Assembly (NCBI RefSeq): GCF_003182195.1
Contig: NZ_QGTM01000012.1
Span: 1-64,000 of the forward strand
Direction of reading: 5' to 3'
From: Halomonas sp. A11-A
GTDB lineage: Bacteria > Pseudomonadota > Gammaproteobacteria > Pseudomonadales > Halomonadaceae
DNA: 64,000 nt
Shown in pieces: positions 63,951 to 64,000 of the stretch. The notes beneath the pieces are model-generated. The model saw only the letters and a list, made by a program, of their open reading frames with translations, was not told the origin of the DNA and made no database searches. The position numbers and the translations under genes are program-made. Numbering within the stretch: position 1 is the stretch's first letter; each line of letters opens with the position of its first letter.

Positions 63951-64000
63951 ACCACAGCGCGACGTCATGCTGTTTCAACGTCGATGACTCGGCGCCTGGA

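Overview
The window is about 64 kb of G+C-rich DNA, very densely coding, from a gammaproteobacterium. The gene set and order (dnaX-ybaB-recR with a bacterial 4.5S RNA nearby, ycgN-ycgL-rnd, hrpA, HsbR/HsbA-like switch, TRAP transport, fatty-acid genes) suggest a marine or halophilic member of the Halomonadaceae or a close relative. This is inferred from gene content and composition, not from a database search.

Layout. (1) 1-4.6 kb is a markedly less G+C-rich accessory patch. It holds the tail of an unidentified gene and one very large SIR2-domain protein of the kind used in anti-phage defence, next to an intergenic hairpin with 19-bp arms. (2) 4.6-8.9 kb: a deaminase, a PAS-GGDEF diguanylate cyclase, a membrane-protein pair (one member frameshifted) and an unusual winged-helix/glutathione S-transferase fusion. 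(3) 9-17 kb: a catabolic locus with a D-carbamoylase, an L-carbamoylase-type hydrolase, diaminopropionate ammonia-lyase, a divergent RpiR-type regulator and a DctPQM TRAP transporter. It looks like a dedicated uptake and breakdown route for a carbamoylated (ureido) amino acid. (4) 17-27 kb: a SpecRecomb membrane protein, then an acyl-CoA catabolism group (acyl-CoA dehydrogenase, SDR dehydrogenase, acyl-CoA synthetase, TetR regulator, thiolase, alpha/beta hydrolase) whose promoters share operator-like elements. (5) 27-38 kb: fetAB, then an arsenic locus (acr3, CC/Se-motif protein, MFS, ArsP-like permease, thioredoxin-like protein) convergent with arsR-arsC, which lie directly downstream of pstSCAB. 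Phosphate uptake and arsenate reduction are therefore physically coupled.

(6) 38-54 kb: a sulfite-exporter-family protein with a decayed 5' duplicate, a Bcr/CflA transporter, transaldolase, mlaA with an HsbR/HsbA-type phosphatase/antagonist pair, a KASIII-like enzyme, hrpA, fadD, a class-II amidotransferase and a VWA protein. (7) 54-64 kb is housekeeping: oligopeptidase B, ycgN-ycgL-rnd, recR, ybaB, dnaX, a KfrA-like coiled-coil protein, an acetylpolyamine-deacetylase-like protein and the SRP RNA gene ffs.

No tRNA, rRNA, CRISPR array or intact insertion sequence was seen. Starts were chosen from ribosome binding sites and family lengths. Family assignments rest on motifs read by eye.
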